From Myxococcales bacterium (GTDB lineage: Bacteria > Myxococcota_A > Polyangia > Haliangiales > Haliangiaceae): DNA of 64,000 bases. Below the pieces are notes generated by a model. It was not told where the DNA came from, did not search any database, and saw only the letters and a list, made by a program, of their open reading frames with translations. The DNA lies in the NCBI GenBank assembly GCA_016720595.1, contig JADKKI010000029.1, forward strand, positions 1-64,000, in the 5' to 3' direction. Positions 8,499-22,602 of this stretch are shown piece after piece. The position numbers and the translations under genes were made by a program. Each line of letters starts with the position of its first letter. The first letter of the stretch is position 1.

Positions 8499-10076
8499 GT
8501 GACGACGACGGGTGCGAGGGGGACTCCCTCCGGGGGAGCGCAGGCGCAGGAGCGGATCCGCCTCCACCAGCACGCCTCGGAGATCATGCGTGCGCGCAGC
8601 GTGCTGGTCGCCGCGTGCAGCCTGTGGCTGGTGTGCGGCGCGGGCCTCGATCTCGTGACGCACAGCCAGATCGGGACGGGGTCTCTCGCCTATGTCCTGA
8701 CCATCCGGTTCGTGACCTCGGCGTTCCACCTCGCCGTGATCCTGCCGCTCTACCGCTCGCCCCTGCCCGCGCCGAGGACGGCGTTCGCGCTCGCGTCCTC
8801 GGTGTTCCCGATCACCTCGCTCGCACTGATGCTGATCGCCACGCACCAGGGTGGGCTGACCTCGCCATACGTCACGGCGGTGTTCGTGATCGTCATGGGC
8901 CAGACGATCTCGTGGCCGATGCCGTGGCAGCGCGGTGCGCTGTGGGCCGCGCTGTCGGCGTTGATCTATCCGGTCGGTCTGCTGATCGCCACGCGGTTCG
9001 ACGATCAGATGGCAGCGCAGCTGCACGACGGTGCCAGCCTGGCCGTGTTCGGGATCTACACGTCGGTCGTCGGCGCCGGCGCGATCGTGGCGGTGTGGGG
9101 TGGCCACGTCACGTGGTCGCTCCGGCAGAGCGTGTTCGAGAGCCGCAAGCTCGGCCGCTATCGCCTGCTCCGGAGGATCGGCCGCGGTGGGATGGGCGAG
9201 GTCTGGCGCGCCGAGGATCGCGCGCTGCGCCGGAGCGTGGCGCTCAAGATCCTGTCGCCGGAGCACGGCCGCAAGCCCTCGCGGGTGGCGCGCTTCGAGC
9301 GCGAGATCCAGGCGACGGCGTCGATCACCCATCCCAACGTCGTCCGCATCCATGACTGGGGCGTGACCGATGATGGCGTCTGGTACTACGCGATGGATCT
9401 GCTCGAGGGCGCCGACCTCGGCACGGTGGTCAAGCGCGCCGGCCCGCTCCCGCCGGCGCTCGCGCTCGAGCTGTTCATCCCCGCCGCGCGCGGCCTCGGC
9501 GAGGCGCACCGGATGGGCGTGGTCCACCGCGATCTCAAGCCCGGCAACCTGTTCGTGGTGGCGCCCGAACGCGATCCGGTGCGGCTCGAGCTCCTCGATT
9601 TCGGGATCGCCCGGATCGGCGACGACGATGCCGAGCTCACGCAGGCCGGCGCGATCATGGGCACCCCCGGCTTCATGGCGCCCGAGATCGTCGCCGGTGC
9701 GCCGGGCAACGTCCGCTCCGACATCTATGGCTTCGCCGCGGCGATCTACTTCGCGCTGACCGGCTCCACCCCGCGGGACGCGAACCACGCCCCGGTGTCC
9801 GAGCTGATCGCGGGGATCCCCGTCGGCCTCGACGATGCGCTGGTGCGCGCTCTTGACGAGGATCCCTCACGCCGGTTCGAATCGATCGACGAGCTCGCGA
9901 ACGCCCTGGTCAAGGTCGGCCTGACCTGGACCGGCAGCTGGCCGATCGATCGCGACAACTCCGTCCCGGCGACCACCACCGACGATCCCACGGTGGATCC
10001 CGAGGCCTCCGCGACGCAGGCCGAGGGCCCGCGCAACCGTGGCTCGCGCCCTGTCATCGAGTCCGAGCTGGACTGA
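8499..10076 (+). CDS. Ser/Thr protein kinase with N-terminal multi-pass membrane domain
   Basis: A 525-residue Hanks-type kinase with unusual order. Residues about 28-205 contain five or six hydrophobic helices (for example VLVAACSLWLVCGAGLDLV and AVFGIYTSVVGAGAIVAVW), followed by the kinase domain at about 217-480. The domain is complete: GRGGMGEV glycine loop, VALKIL lysine, HRDLKPGNL catalytic loop, LDFGIAR metal motif and GTPGFMAPE activation segment. The C-terminal tail is Thr/Asp/Pro-rich. Most bacterial PknB kinases are anchored at the C-terminus instead, so the membrane part may sense a signal or set location. The GTG start is 23 bases after the monooxygenase gene. The last 23 bases overlap the convergent phosphatidyltransferase gene. 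Confidence 0.93.
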   Translation: MTTTGARGTPSGGAQAQERIRLHQHASEIMRARSVLVAACSLWLVCGAGLDLVTHSQIGTGSLAYVLTIRFVTSAFHLAVILPLYRSPLPAPRTAFALASSVFPITSLALMLIATHQGGLTSPYVTAVFVIVMGQTISWPMPWQRGALWAALSALIYPVGLLIATRFDDQMAAQLHDGASLAVFGIYTSVVGAGAIVAVWGGHVTWSLRQSVFESRKLGRYRLLRRIGRGGMGEVWRAEDRALRRSVALKILSPEHGRKPSRVARFEREIQATASITHPNVVRIHDWGVTDDGVWYYAMDLLEGADLGTVVKRAGPLPPALALELFIPAARGLGEAHRMGVVHRDLKPGNLFVVAPERDPVRLELLDFGIARIGDDDAELTQAGAIMGTPGFMAPEIVAGAPGNVRSDIYGFAAAIYFALTGSTPRDANHAPVSELIAGIPVGLDDALVRALDEDPSRRFESIDELANALVKVGLTWTGSWPIDRDNSVPATTTDDPTVDPEASATQAEGPRNRGSRPVIESELD

Positions 10077-10572
10077 CCTCGCGGACGAGGTAATCGATCA
10101 CGGCGGCCACGCCCAGCACCCCAGCGACCGCCGCCACCGGCAGCGCGAACGCGGGCCGCGCGATCGCCACGCCGCAGGCGACGAACTGCGCGATCGTCGC
10201 GGCCTTGCCGAGTGCGCGCGCATGCAGGTGGCTCGCGGGCCGCCGCAGGATCAGGTAGAGGGCGAGCAAGGGCGCGAGCACGATCTCGCGCGCCGCGATC
10301 AGGCCGATCACCCAGACCTCGCGCGTGTGCCACCAGATCGTCGCCAGCACGATCACGACGAACACCTTGTCGACCAGCGGATCGAGCCAGCCGCCGATGT
10401 CGGGCGTGGTCCGGCCACGGCGCTGCATCGCCCGCGCGACGTTGCCATCCGCGGCGTCGGTCGCGGCGGCGAGCACCACCAGCGCGACGGCCCACGAGGT
10501 CTGCCCGTACGCCACCACCAGGCCGATCGCGATCGGCAGCCGGGACAGCGTCAGCGCGTGGGCCAGCCACAT
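10054..10572 (-). CDS. CDP-alcohol phosphatidyltransferase (PgsA-like)
   Basis: A 172-residue integral membrane enzyme that transfers a phosphatidyl group from a CDP-alcohol, as in phosphatidylglycerophosphate synthesis. It opens with ALTLSRLPIAIGLVVA and has the signature D-x2-DG-x2-AR...G-x3-D-x3-D as DAADGNVAR and GGWLDPLVDK (about residues 39-70), whose Asp residues bind the metal ions and CDP. Between AR and G there are 12 residues instead of the usual 8 or 9, an odd small insertion. Four or more hydrophobic helices follow. The ATG at 10572 is chosen because the membrane helix begins there. It is divergent from the selenoprotein gene. The exact acceptor alcohol cannot be deduced. Confidence 0.85.
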   Translation of the reverse strand: MWLAHALTLSRLPIAIGLVVAYGQTSWAVALVVLAAATDAADGNVARAMQRRGRTTPDIGGWLDPLVDKVFVVIVLATIWWHTREVWVIGLIAAREIVLAPLLALYLILRRPASHLHARALGKAATIAQFVACGVAIARPAFALPVAAVAGVLGVAAVIDYLVREVSPARTR

Positions 10573-10626
10573 AGCTGGAGCATGACCGGCCCGGGCGCCC
10601 GGGACATCACGTGCTACGGTGAATGG

Positions 10627-10857
10627 GTGAAGATCACGATCCGCTACTGCAACTCCTGAGGGTACAAGCCCAAGGCCGCCCGGGTGGCGGCCCAGCTGAA
10701 GCAGGACCTCGGCGTCATCGCCGAGCTCACGGTGGGGAGCTCGGGCGAGTTCACCGTCTGGGTCGATGATCAGAAGGTCGCCGAGAAGACCTGGCGCGGG
10801 TTTCCCGATCCCGACGACGTCGTGGACGCGGTCCGCGACGCCACGCCGCCGACCTGA
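10627..10857 (+). CDS. SelW-like Rdx-family selenoprotein with in-frame UGA (Sec)
   Basis: A 76-residue protein read through TGA at 10657-10659. Residues 8-11 are Cys-Asn-Ser-Sec, the CxxU redox motif that follows the first strand in Rdx proteins (KITIRYCNS-Sec-GY). After the TGA the frame stays open to a TGA at 10855 and has all family landmarks: GYKPKAARVAAQL, then GSSGEFTVWVDDQKV, and the ending TWRGFPDPDDVVDAVRD. A hairpin suited to a bacterial SECIS begins 14 bases after the TGA. The start is the GTG at 10627, the only in-frame start close to the strand. Rdx proteins are small thioredoxin-fold selenoproteins of thiol redox metabolism with unclear partners. It is a single gene, divergent from the phosphatidyltransferase. 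Standard callers would miss or truncate it. Confidence 0.88.
10674..10692 (+). promoter_or_regulatory. Bacterial SECIS hairpin inside the selenoprotein gene
   Basis: GGCCGCC-CGGGT-GGCGGCC is a perfect 7-bp stem with a 5-base loop, located inside the coding sequence. The loop begins 21 bases after the TGA and has G as its second base, which satisfies the published bacterial SECIS pattern (short stem, small loop with G in the first two positions, loop roughly 16-37 bases after UGA). It would bind SelB to insert selenocysteine. Confidence 0.75.
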
Positions 10858-11018
10858 GGGAGATGCCGCCCCCAGGACGTGCTCACGAGCGTGAGCGCTT
10901 CCCGTAAGGATTGTGGTGCCGCCGACAACTGCGGTGCGCGACTCGTGCACCGAGCTGCTCATCCGACGGCAAAACGGCCCGTGATCTCACGGCACAACGG
11001 GTGCAACTCGCCCGACCC

Positions 11019-11903
11019 GTGCGAACCCTCATCAGCTCCCTGTTCCCCACGCTCTTGTTCACGTCGGTCCTGGCCTCTGGTGCGTGCATGGTGGGTGAGG
11101 ACGAGGCCCTGGATGCGACCTCCGGCGTCAGCGTGACGACGATCGGCCGCGGCCTGACCGGATGCCGTGGAAAGGCGTCCTCGTCGGTCCCCGCGAACGG
11201 CAAGTACGTCATCACCACGTTCGGTGGGCCGGGCGATCACCAGTCGATGTCGTGCGGTGGCTATGCGGATGGCAGCGGCTGGTACGCCGCCTCGCGCCAG
11301 CGCTACGGCTGCGGCGCCAAGCTGCAGGTCACCGCGAACGGCAAGTGCGTGGTCGTCGAGGCCCAGGACTACGGCCCGGATGTCTGCGTGGAGAACGCCG
11401 CCGGGATGCCGATCCTCGACGTGTCCCCCAAGGTCTCTCGCGCGCTGTTCAACCTCTCGGGTGCAGGGTGGAGCGACCACGAGGTGGTGGCCGTCGAGGA
11501 GGTCGCCGCGGCCACCCCGCTCGGGCCGTGCACCACCGAGGCCGAGCCGCCCGCGGGTGGAGGTGGTGGCGGAACCACGCCGCCGGCCGCGACCTCGTGC
11601 ATGTCGGAGACGCTCGACCGCGAGGTCGCGCAGGGCACCTGCGTGCAGTCCGCCGCCGACGCCCAGTGGTACTCGTGCAGCGCGGGCGCGTGGGTGGCAA
11701 AGAGCGGGACCGCAGGCTGCGCCGCGACCTACGGGTTCTGCGACTCGGCGACGCTCGGCGAATCGGTCGCGCCAAGGACCTGCGTGCAAGCGCGCTCGAA
11801 CAGCACCTGGTACCAGTGCAACGGTCAGGGCTGGGTCGCTCCGGTCGATGTGACGGCGGAGACCGGCGCGCTCGGTGCGTGCTCGTCGATGCACCCACTG
11901 TGA
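11019..11903 (+). CDS. Lipoprotein with barwin/RlpA-like double-psi beta-barrel domain
   Basis: A 294-residue exported protein. The GTG at 11019 gives a lipoprotein signal (LLFTSVLASGAC, Cys about residue 23). Residues about 45-165 resemble a double-psi beta-barrel of the barwin/expansin/RlpA type: ITTFGGPGD, SCGGYA, YGCGAKLQVTANGKCVVV, and AAGMPILDVSPKVSRALF with GAGWSDHEV. Such domains often bind or cut peptidoglycan or polysaccharide, but the catalytic Asp cannot be assigned. A Gly/Pro linker is followed by two related Cys-containing repeats (GTCVQSAADAQWYSCSAGAWV and RTCVQARSNSTWYQCNGQGWV), possibly surface-binding modules. An earlier in-frame GTG at 11001 would also work. Upstream 10858-11018 shows no other feature. 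Confidence 0.75.
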   Translation: MRTLISSLFPTLLFTSVLASGACMVGEDEALDATSGVSVTTIGRGLTGCRGKASSSVPANGKYVITTFGGPGDHQSMSCGGYADGSGWYAASRQRYGCGAKLQVTANGKCVVVEAQDYGPDVCVENAAGMPILDVSPKVSRALFNLSGAGWSDHEVVAVEEVAAATPLGPCTTEAEPPAGGGGGGTTPPAATSCMSETLDREVAQGTCVQSAADAQWYSCSAGAWVAKSGTAGCAATYGFCDSATLGESVAPRTCVQARSNSTWYQCNGQGWVAPVDVTAETGALGACSSMHPL

Positions 11904-11917
11904 GCCACACTGGCGGC

Positions 11918-12348
11918 ATGAAGATCGCCATCGCCGCCGACCACGCTGGATTTCCGCTCAAGGCGCGCGTGGCCGAGGTCGTGCGCGCGCACGGGCACGA
12001 GCTGATCGATCTCGGGACGCACACCACGGACCCGGTGGACTATCCCGATGTCGCGCGGAGCCTCGGCGAGGCGATCCAGCGCGGCGGCCGAGCGCGGATC
12101 CTCCCGTGCGGCAGCGGCGTGGGTTTGGTCGCCGCGAGCAAGCTGCGCGGCGTGCGCGCGGCGGTCTGCCACGATACGTACTCGGCGCACCAGGGCGTGG
12201 AGCACGACGACCTCAACGTGCTCGCGCTCGGAGCGCGGATCATCGGACCCGAGCTGCTGGCCGAGCTGGTCACCGCGTTCCTCGGTGCGCGGTTCTCCGG
12301 AGAGGAGCGCCACGTGCGACGCCTCGCGAAGATCCGCGCGCTCGAGGC

Positions 12349-12352
<4 letters not shown>
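11918..12352 (+). CDS. rpiB: Ribose-5-phosphate isomerase B
   Basis: A 144-residue RpiB/LacA-family enzyme that interconverts ribose 5-phosphate and ribulose 5-phosphate in the pentose phosphate pathway. Family marks are the opening KIAIAADHAGFPLK, DLGTHT...DYPD, the active-site loop LPCGSGVGLVAASK with the Cys that acts as base, and HDTYSAHQGVEHDDLNVLALGARIIG (written here as two adjoining motifs, HDTYSA and NDLN-type). Length is typical. The ATG at 11918 begins the first beta strand. It follows the barrel lipoprotein gene by 14 bases, so co-transcription is likely. Its TAA stop shares bases with the stop of the convergent ligA. Confidence 0.95.
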
Positions 12353-17091
<4,739 letters not shown>

Positions 17092-17110
17092 GCGCGGAAT
17101 ATATCGCAGC

Positions 17111-18238
17111 TCAGTCGTCGAGGTGCGGTGGGCGCTTCTTGCCTTCGATGAAGGCATCCAGTTCGTGCTCGGCCTGCGAGTCCACGTCGATCTCGAAGTC
17201 GCTTCCGTCATCACCGGCGGCGATCTCCTCGACCTCGAGATCATCTGGATCGGCCATCTGCACCGAGCCCGCGGCGATCTGATGCGGCGGGGCCGGCAAG
17301 CCGGTATCGATGTCGTCCTCGAAGCCGGTGTCGTCCTCGATGTCGATCTCCTCGATCGCCACGGGCAGCGGCCGCGCCACCGGCATCGAGGCCGCATCCT
17401 GCTTGCGCCCGATCAGGCAGCCAGCCTTGACGGTGACCTGGAACGGCCGGCCATCGAAGTAGGCGTCGATCGCCTCCTTGATGTACCAGAACACGTCCTG
17501 CATCTCCTGACCGCCGCCGGCGATCTCCTTCCACTCGGCGAGTGGTCCGTACTCGATCACCGGCGCGAAGAAGAACTCGCGCGAGCTCTTGAACAGGAGC
17601 GAGAACTCCTCGTACTCGAGCCCGCCGGTCAGGTTCGCGGAGCGCATACAGCGCTCGACGTGATCCACGGTGGGGAGCCGCGCGATGTGCTTCTCCAGCC
17701 GCTCGAGTGCTTCGTGCTTGTCGTGCTTGATCAAGACCTCGCGATAGAGATCGTTGAACTCCTGGAACGTCCCGGCGAGCGGGACGGTGCAGCGGACCTC
17801 GCCGCCCTTCTTGGTCACGCGCGCGAAGTCACGGAGCGCCACCTCGAGGCTCGGCATCTCGCCGAGGCCAAGGTTACAGACCACGAGATCGTAGACGTCG
17901 TCCGCGAATGACAGCTTCGGCACCGGGCTCTCGGTGCGGAAGAACACGCCCTTCTTGCCGAGCGGCCCGAGGTCCGCGACCTTGCGCCGCGCCACATCGA
18001 GCATCGCGCTCGAGGCATCGATCGCGATCAGCCGCGAGCCCTCGTTCATCCGGCGCAGGATCTCGATTGTCGGATAGCCAGTGCCGCACGAGATGTCGAG
18101 CACCTGCCCGCGATCGGGGACCGCGAGGTTTCGCAGGAGCATCTTGCCGAAACGAGTGCCCCAAACCGGCGCGATCTCGGCATCGTAGATGCGCGCGAGC
18201 TTCTCGACCTTGAGCGTTCGATTCGACTGGACCGTCAC
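17111..18238 (-). CDS. Class I SAM-dependent methyltransferase with acidic C-terminal tail
   Basis: A 375-residue protein. Residues about 20-190 form a Rossmann methyltransferase: motif I VLDISCGTGYPTIEILRR, motif II acidic residue in LIAIDASSAMLDVARRK, and a motif IV-like VYDLVVCNLGLGEMP, then FARVTKKGGEV. The middle (190-290) is helical and family-specific. The last 80 residues are strongly acidic and disordered (EEIDIEDDTGFEDDIDTG, DGSDFEIDVDSQAEHELD), an unusual extension. The substrate is unknown. The frame ends 20 bases before the aminopeptidase start on the same strand, so the methyltransferase leads that transcript. A promoter-like sequence lies upstream at 18278-18307. Confidence 0.85.
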   Translation of the reverse strand: MTVQSNRTLKVEKLARIYDAEIAPVWGTRFGKMLLRNLAVPDRGQVLDISCGTGYPTIEILRRMNEGSRLIAIDASSAMLDVARRKVADLGPLGKKGVFFRTESPVPKLSFADDVYDLVVCNLGLGEMPSLEVALRDFARVTKKGGEVRCTVPLAGTFQEFNDLYREVLIKHDKHEALERLEKHIARLPTVDHVERCMRSANLTGGLEYEEFSLLFKSSREFFFAPVIEYGPLAEWKEIAGGGQEMQDVFWYIKEAIDAYFDGRPFQVTVKAGCLIGRKQDAASMPVARPLPVAIEEIDIEDDTGFEDDIDTGLPAPPHQIAAGSVQMADPDDLEVEEIAAGDDGSDFEIDVDSQAEHELDAFIEGKKRPPHLDD

Positions 18239-18277
18239 GGGCGGGGCCGGGCGCGGATTCTACGGCGACCGGCCTCG

Positions 18278-18307
18278 ATTGTACCGAGCCAAATATCGGT
18301 TCACTAA
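18278..18307 (-). promoter_or_regulatory. Sigma-70-like promoter for the methyltransferase gene
   Basis: On the minus strand TTAGTG (18307-18302) and TACAAT (18283-18278) are separated by 18 bases in an unusually AT-rich patch, about 40 bases upstream of the methyltransferase start. The -10 matches 5 of 6 consensus bases; the -35 is weak. Confidence 0.4.
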
Positions 18308-18364
18308 GGGTTTTTAGCCGAGGTTCAGCGATCCCGGATCTGCTGTTTGATTTCGCTGACTTGG

Positions 18365-19453
18365 CTACTGCAGACGAGCATCCATCACGTAGGTCCCGCA
18401 GCTGTCGTAGCCATCGACGACCAGGAAGAACACGCCTGGCCCTGCCGCGGCGACGTTGTCCAGGATCGAGCCATCGGGGTGGTCGGGACGATCGGGACGA
18501 GCGGCGCAGGTCGGAGCGTCATCACTGCACGCCAGCGTCGACCCCATCCCAGCCGGCGCCTTGCGCACGAACAGCACGGTGTCGAAGTGGGTGGCATTGA
18601 CGTCGACACAGGTCGAGGCGTCGACGTGCGCGGTGGCGCCCGGACACACCGTGAAGAAGTAGGCGTCCTCCTTCCCTCCAACCGCGCCACACTGAGCCTT
18701 CCAGGTGTCGGCCGAGGTGCAGGTGTCGCCACTCAACGTGCGAGGGCCCGGGAGCAACCGCTCCCCAACGTGACCCGCCGCGGTGACCTTGAGCATCATC
18801 GCGCCTTGAGCAACCGCGGAGTTCTGATCGACGACCACACAGCTCGTGCCCGCCGGTAGCTCGAGCGCGAGCTGGCTCTGACCGCCTCCGCATGCATGAT
18901 CGCTACAGCTCGGCATGTCCGTCGCTGCGATCGCGGTGCACGCTTTGCCGGGGAACACGCGCACCGTCGTGTCGAAGTTCGAGCCGAAGGTGTCGAAGTA
19001 GTAGACCTGTGGTTCGGTGAGCGTGACCTTGTAGAACAGGTCGCGGCCACCCGCGTTTCCGCACCCCGCCTCCGGGGCGTTGTCACGGGCGAGGTTGAGA
19101 TCTCCACTGAGGGTCCCCCCCATCGTCACGTCGATCGCATCGGGAGCCAGATCGTTTGCCGCGCACACCTCATCCGCGCCGTCGCAGTCCTGATCGATCC
19201 CGTCGCCGCAGGTGTCGAACCCCATCGGCGTGCAGCCCTGGATCGGCGGCGAATCGATCGGCGGCACGAACGCATCGATCGGCTGTTCGCTGTCGAGCAA
19301 GGAGGCATCGACCTCCGTGCGCTCGCACGTGCTGGTCGCGGCCGCGCAGATCAGCGGGCGCGGGCACCCGTGGTCCTTGTCGCACGGTGCACCGGTAGGC
19401 ACGCTGGGCGAGTAACACGCCGCAGCGAACACCAGGAGCAGGGCCCACCTCAC
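18365..19453 (-). CDS. Lipoprotein with MopE-like motif, paralog of the 23529-25179 protein
   Basis: A 362-residue exported lipoprotein: MRWALLLVFAAACYSPS has a lipobox ending AAAC (Cys 13). A Cys-rich segment follows (CDKDHGCPRPLICAAATSTC), then one MopE-type metal-binding motif CGDGIDQDCDGADEVC. From about residue 98 it shares a domain with the lipoprotein further along: AANDLAPDAIDVTMGGT, GGRDLFYKVTL, VYYFDTFGSNFDTTVRVFPG, and a second similar module near the C-terminus (HFDTVLFVRKAP, FFLVVDGYDSCGTYVM). The function is unknown; MopE motifs bind copper in other bacteria. It is a single gene on the outer membrane or cell surface by inference. Confidence 0.75.
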   Translation of the reverse strand: MRWALLLVFAAACYSPSVPTGAPCDKDHGCPRPLICAAATSTCERTEVDASLLDSEQPIDAFVPPIDSPPIQGCTPMGFDTCGDGIDQDCDGADEVCAANDLAPDAIDVTMGGTLSGDLNLARDNAPEAGCGNAGGRDLFYKVTLTEPQVYYFDTFGSNFDTTVRVFPGKACTAIAATDMPSCSDHACGGGQSQLALELPAGTSCVVVDQNSAVAQGAMMLKVTAAGHVGERLLPGPRTLSGDTCTSADTWKAQCGAVGGKEDAYFFTVCPGATAHVDASTCVDVNATHFDTVLFVRKAPAGMGSTLACSDDAPTCAARPDRPDHPDGSILDNVAAAGPGVFFLVVDGYDSCGTYVMDARLQ

Positions 19454-19507
19454 CAGCGAATTATCGCCTGCGAGCTCGGTGGGCTGAAAGGGTGACGATG
19501 TAGGCGG

Positions 19508-21287
<1,780 letters not shown>

Positions 21288-21348
21288 CGATATGACGGGC
21301 GTTCTTACCGCGAATCGCTCGCGACGCACAGGTGTTACGCTGGCCTCC

Positions 21349-22602
21349 GTGGAAGAGGCTCGACGGTTCGGCCGCTACCGCGTCACGGGCACCCTGGGAG
21401 CCGGGGCGATGGGTGAGGTGTTCACCGCCGTCGACGACGTGCTCGGTCGCGAGGTCGCGGTCAAGACCTTGAAGGGCCACCGCAACGGCCTCGCCGCGCG
21501 GATCCTCGATGACCGGTTCCGGATCGAGGCGCGCGCGATCGCCGCCCTCTCCCATCCCGGTGTGGTGGCGGTGTTCGACATCGATCTGGAAGCGGATCCT
21601 CCGTACCTCGTCATGGAGCGCGTCGCCGGGCCCTCGCTGAAGGAGCGGCTCGCGGGCGGCCCGCTCACGGCCCACGAGGTGCGGGTGCTCGGGATCCAGA
21701 TCGGGCGCGCCCTCGCGGCCGCACACGCCCAGAAGATCGTCCACCGCGACGTCAAGCCCGCGAACATCCTCGCCGCCGGCGACGGCGCGTGGAAGCTCGC
21801 CGATTTCGGCGTCGCCCATGTTCCGGACTCCTCGCTGACGATGACCGGTCAGTTCGTCGGCTCGCCCGCGTACGCGGCCCCCGAGGCACTCCTGCGCGGG
21901 CAGTGCGATGCCGAGGCCGACATCTACGGGCTGGGCGCCACGCTGTATCAGGCCGCCTCCGGCACGTGGCCGCGGCTCGATGCGGCGCCGAGCGGTGCGC
22001 TGATTCCCCCCGTGCCGCCCGTCCGCACGTTCGCGCCCTCGCTGCCGCCCGAGATCGCCGAGGCGATCGATCTTGCCGTGGCGCTCGATCCGGGCGCCCG
22101 CCCCACCGCGGCGGCACTTGCCGATGCGCTCGCCGGTGCCAGCTCGAGCGCAGGCGCGGTGCCGGTCACCACACCTGTCGCCGCACCTGCTCGGCTCGCC
22201 CGCTGGAAGCCATGGGTGATCGGCGGTGCCGTGGCGATCGCGATGATCGCCGTGATCGCCGGCACGCGCGGCGGTGGCGCTGGGAGCTCGACGGAAGGCG
22301 CACCGGCCATCGCACCGGCCATCGCACCGATGGTCGCGCCGGCGTCCGACTCGACTCCGTCCGAGCTGCGGATCACGCCACCGCCGATGCGCGACGGCAA
22401 GGCCGAGAAGGAGTTCCGCAAGGTGCTCGAGCAGATCGGCCGCGGCCACATCGAGGAGGCGAAGCGCAAGCTCACGGACTGGGAGCGCAAGCATGGCGGC
22501 GCGACGCCCGAGACCACGGCGCTGCGCGCTCAGCTCGACGCGCTCGGACCCGATCGTTCGGATCCCGACCGCGGCCCGGGCCACGGTCGCGGCGAGGACT
22601 GA
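21349..22602 (+). CDS. Ser/Thr protein kinase, PknB-like, with one C-terminal membrane helix
   Basis: A 417-residue kinase. The catalytic domain (about 6-260) is complete: YRVTGTLGAGAMGEV, EVAVKTLK, HRDVKPANILA, LADFGVAH and FVGSPAYAAPEALL. A single hydrophobic helix WVIGGAVAIAMIAVIAGT (about 288-305) should anchor it, leaving a C-terminal external part with an Ala/Pro repeat (APAIAPAIAPMVAP) and a helical stretch EFRKVLEQIGRGHIEEAKRKL. GTG at 21349 gives a standard kinase N-terminus; the in-frame ATG at 21292 would add 19 residues. It is divergent from thiC and ends directly against the convergent next kinase gene. Confidence 0.92.
   Translation: MEEARRFGRYRVTGTLGAGAMGEVFTAVDDVLGREVAVKTLKGHRNGLAARILDDRFRIEARAIAALSHPGVVAVFDIDLEADPPYLVMERVAGPSLKERLAGGPLTAHEVRVLGIQIGRALAAAHAQKIVHRDVKPANILAAGDGAWKLADFGVAHVPDSSLTMTGQFVGSPAYAAPEALLRGQCDAEADIYGLGATLYQAASGTWPRLDAAPSGALIPPVPPVRTFAPSLPPEIAEAIDLAVALDPGARPTAAALADALAGASSSAGAVPVTTPVAAPARLARWKPWVIGGAVAIAMIAVIAGTRGGGAGSSTEGAPAIAPAIAPMVAPASDSTPSELRITPPPMRDGKAEKEFRKVLEQIGRGHIEEAKRKLTDWERKHGGATPETTALRAQLDALGPDRSDPDRGPGHGRGED

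Noticed and set aside
9860..9900. tRNA-like GGTTCGAATC sequence
   Set aside because: It is inside the kinase coding region and no cloverleaf can be formed around it.
10627..10659. The TGA at 10657 as a true stop codon
   Set aside because: The frame after it keeps all Rdx landmarks to a second stop, and a SECIS-like hairpin is correctly placed; a chance match of this extent is unlikely.
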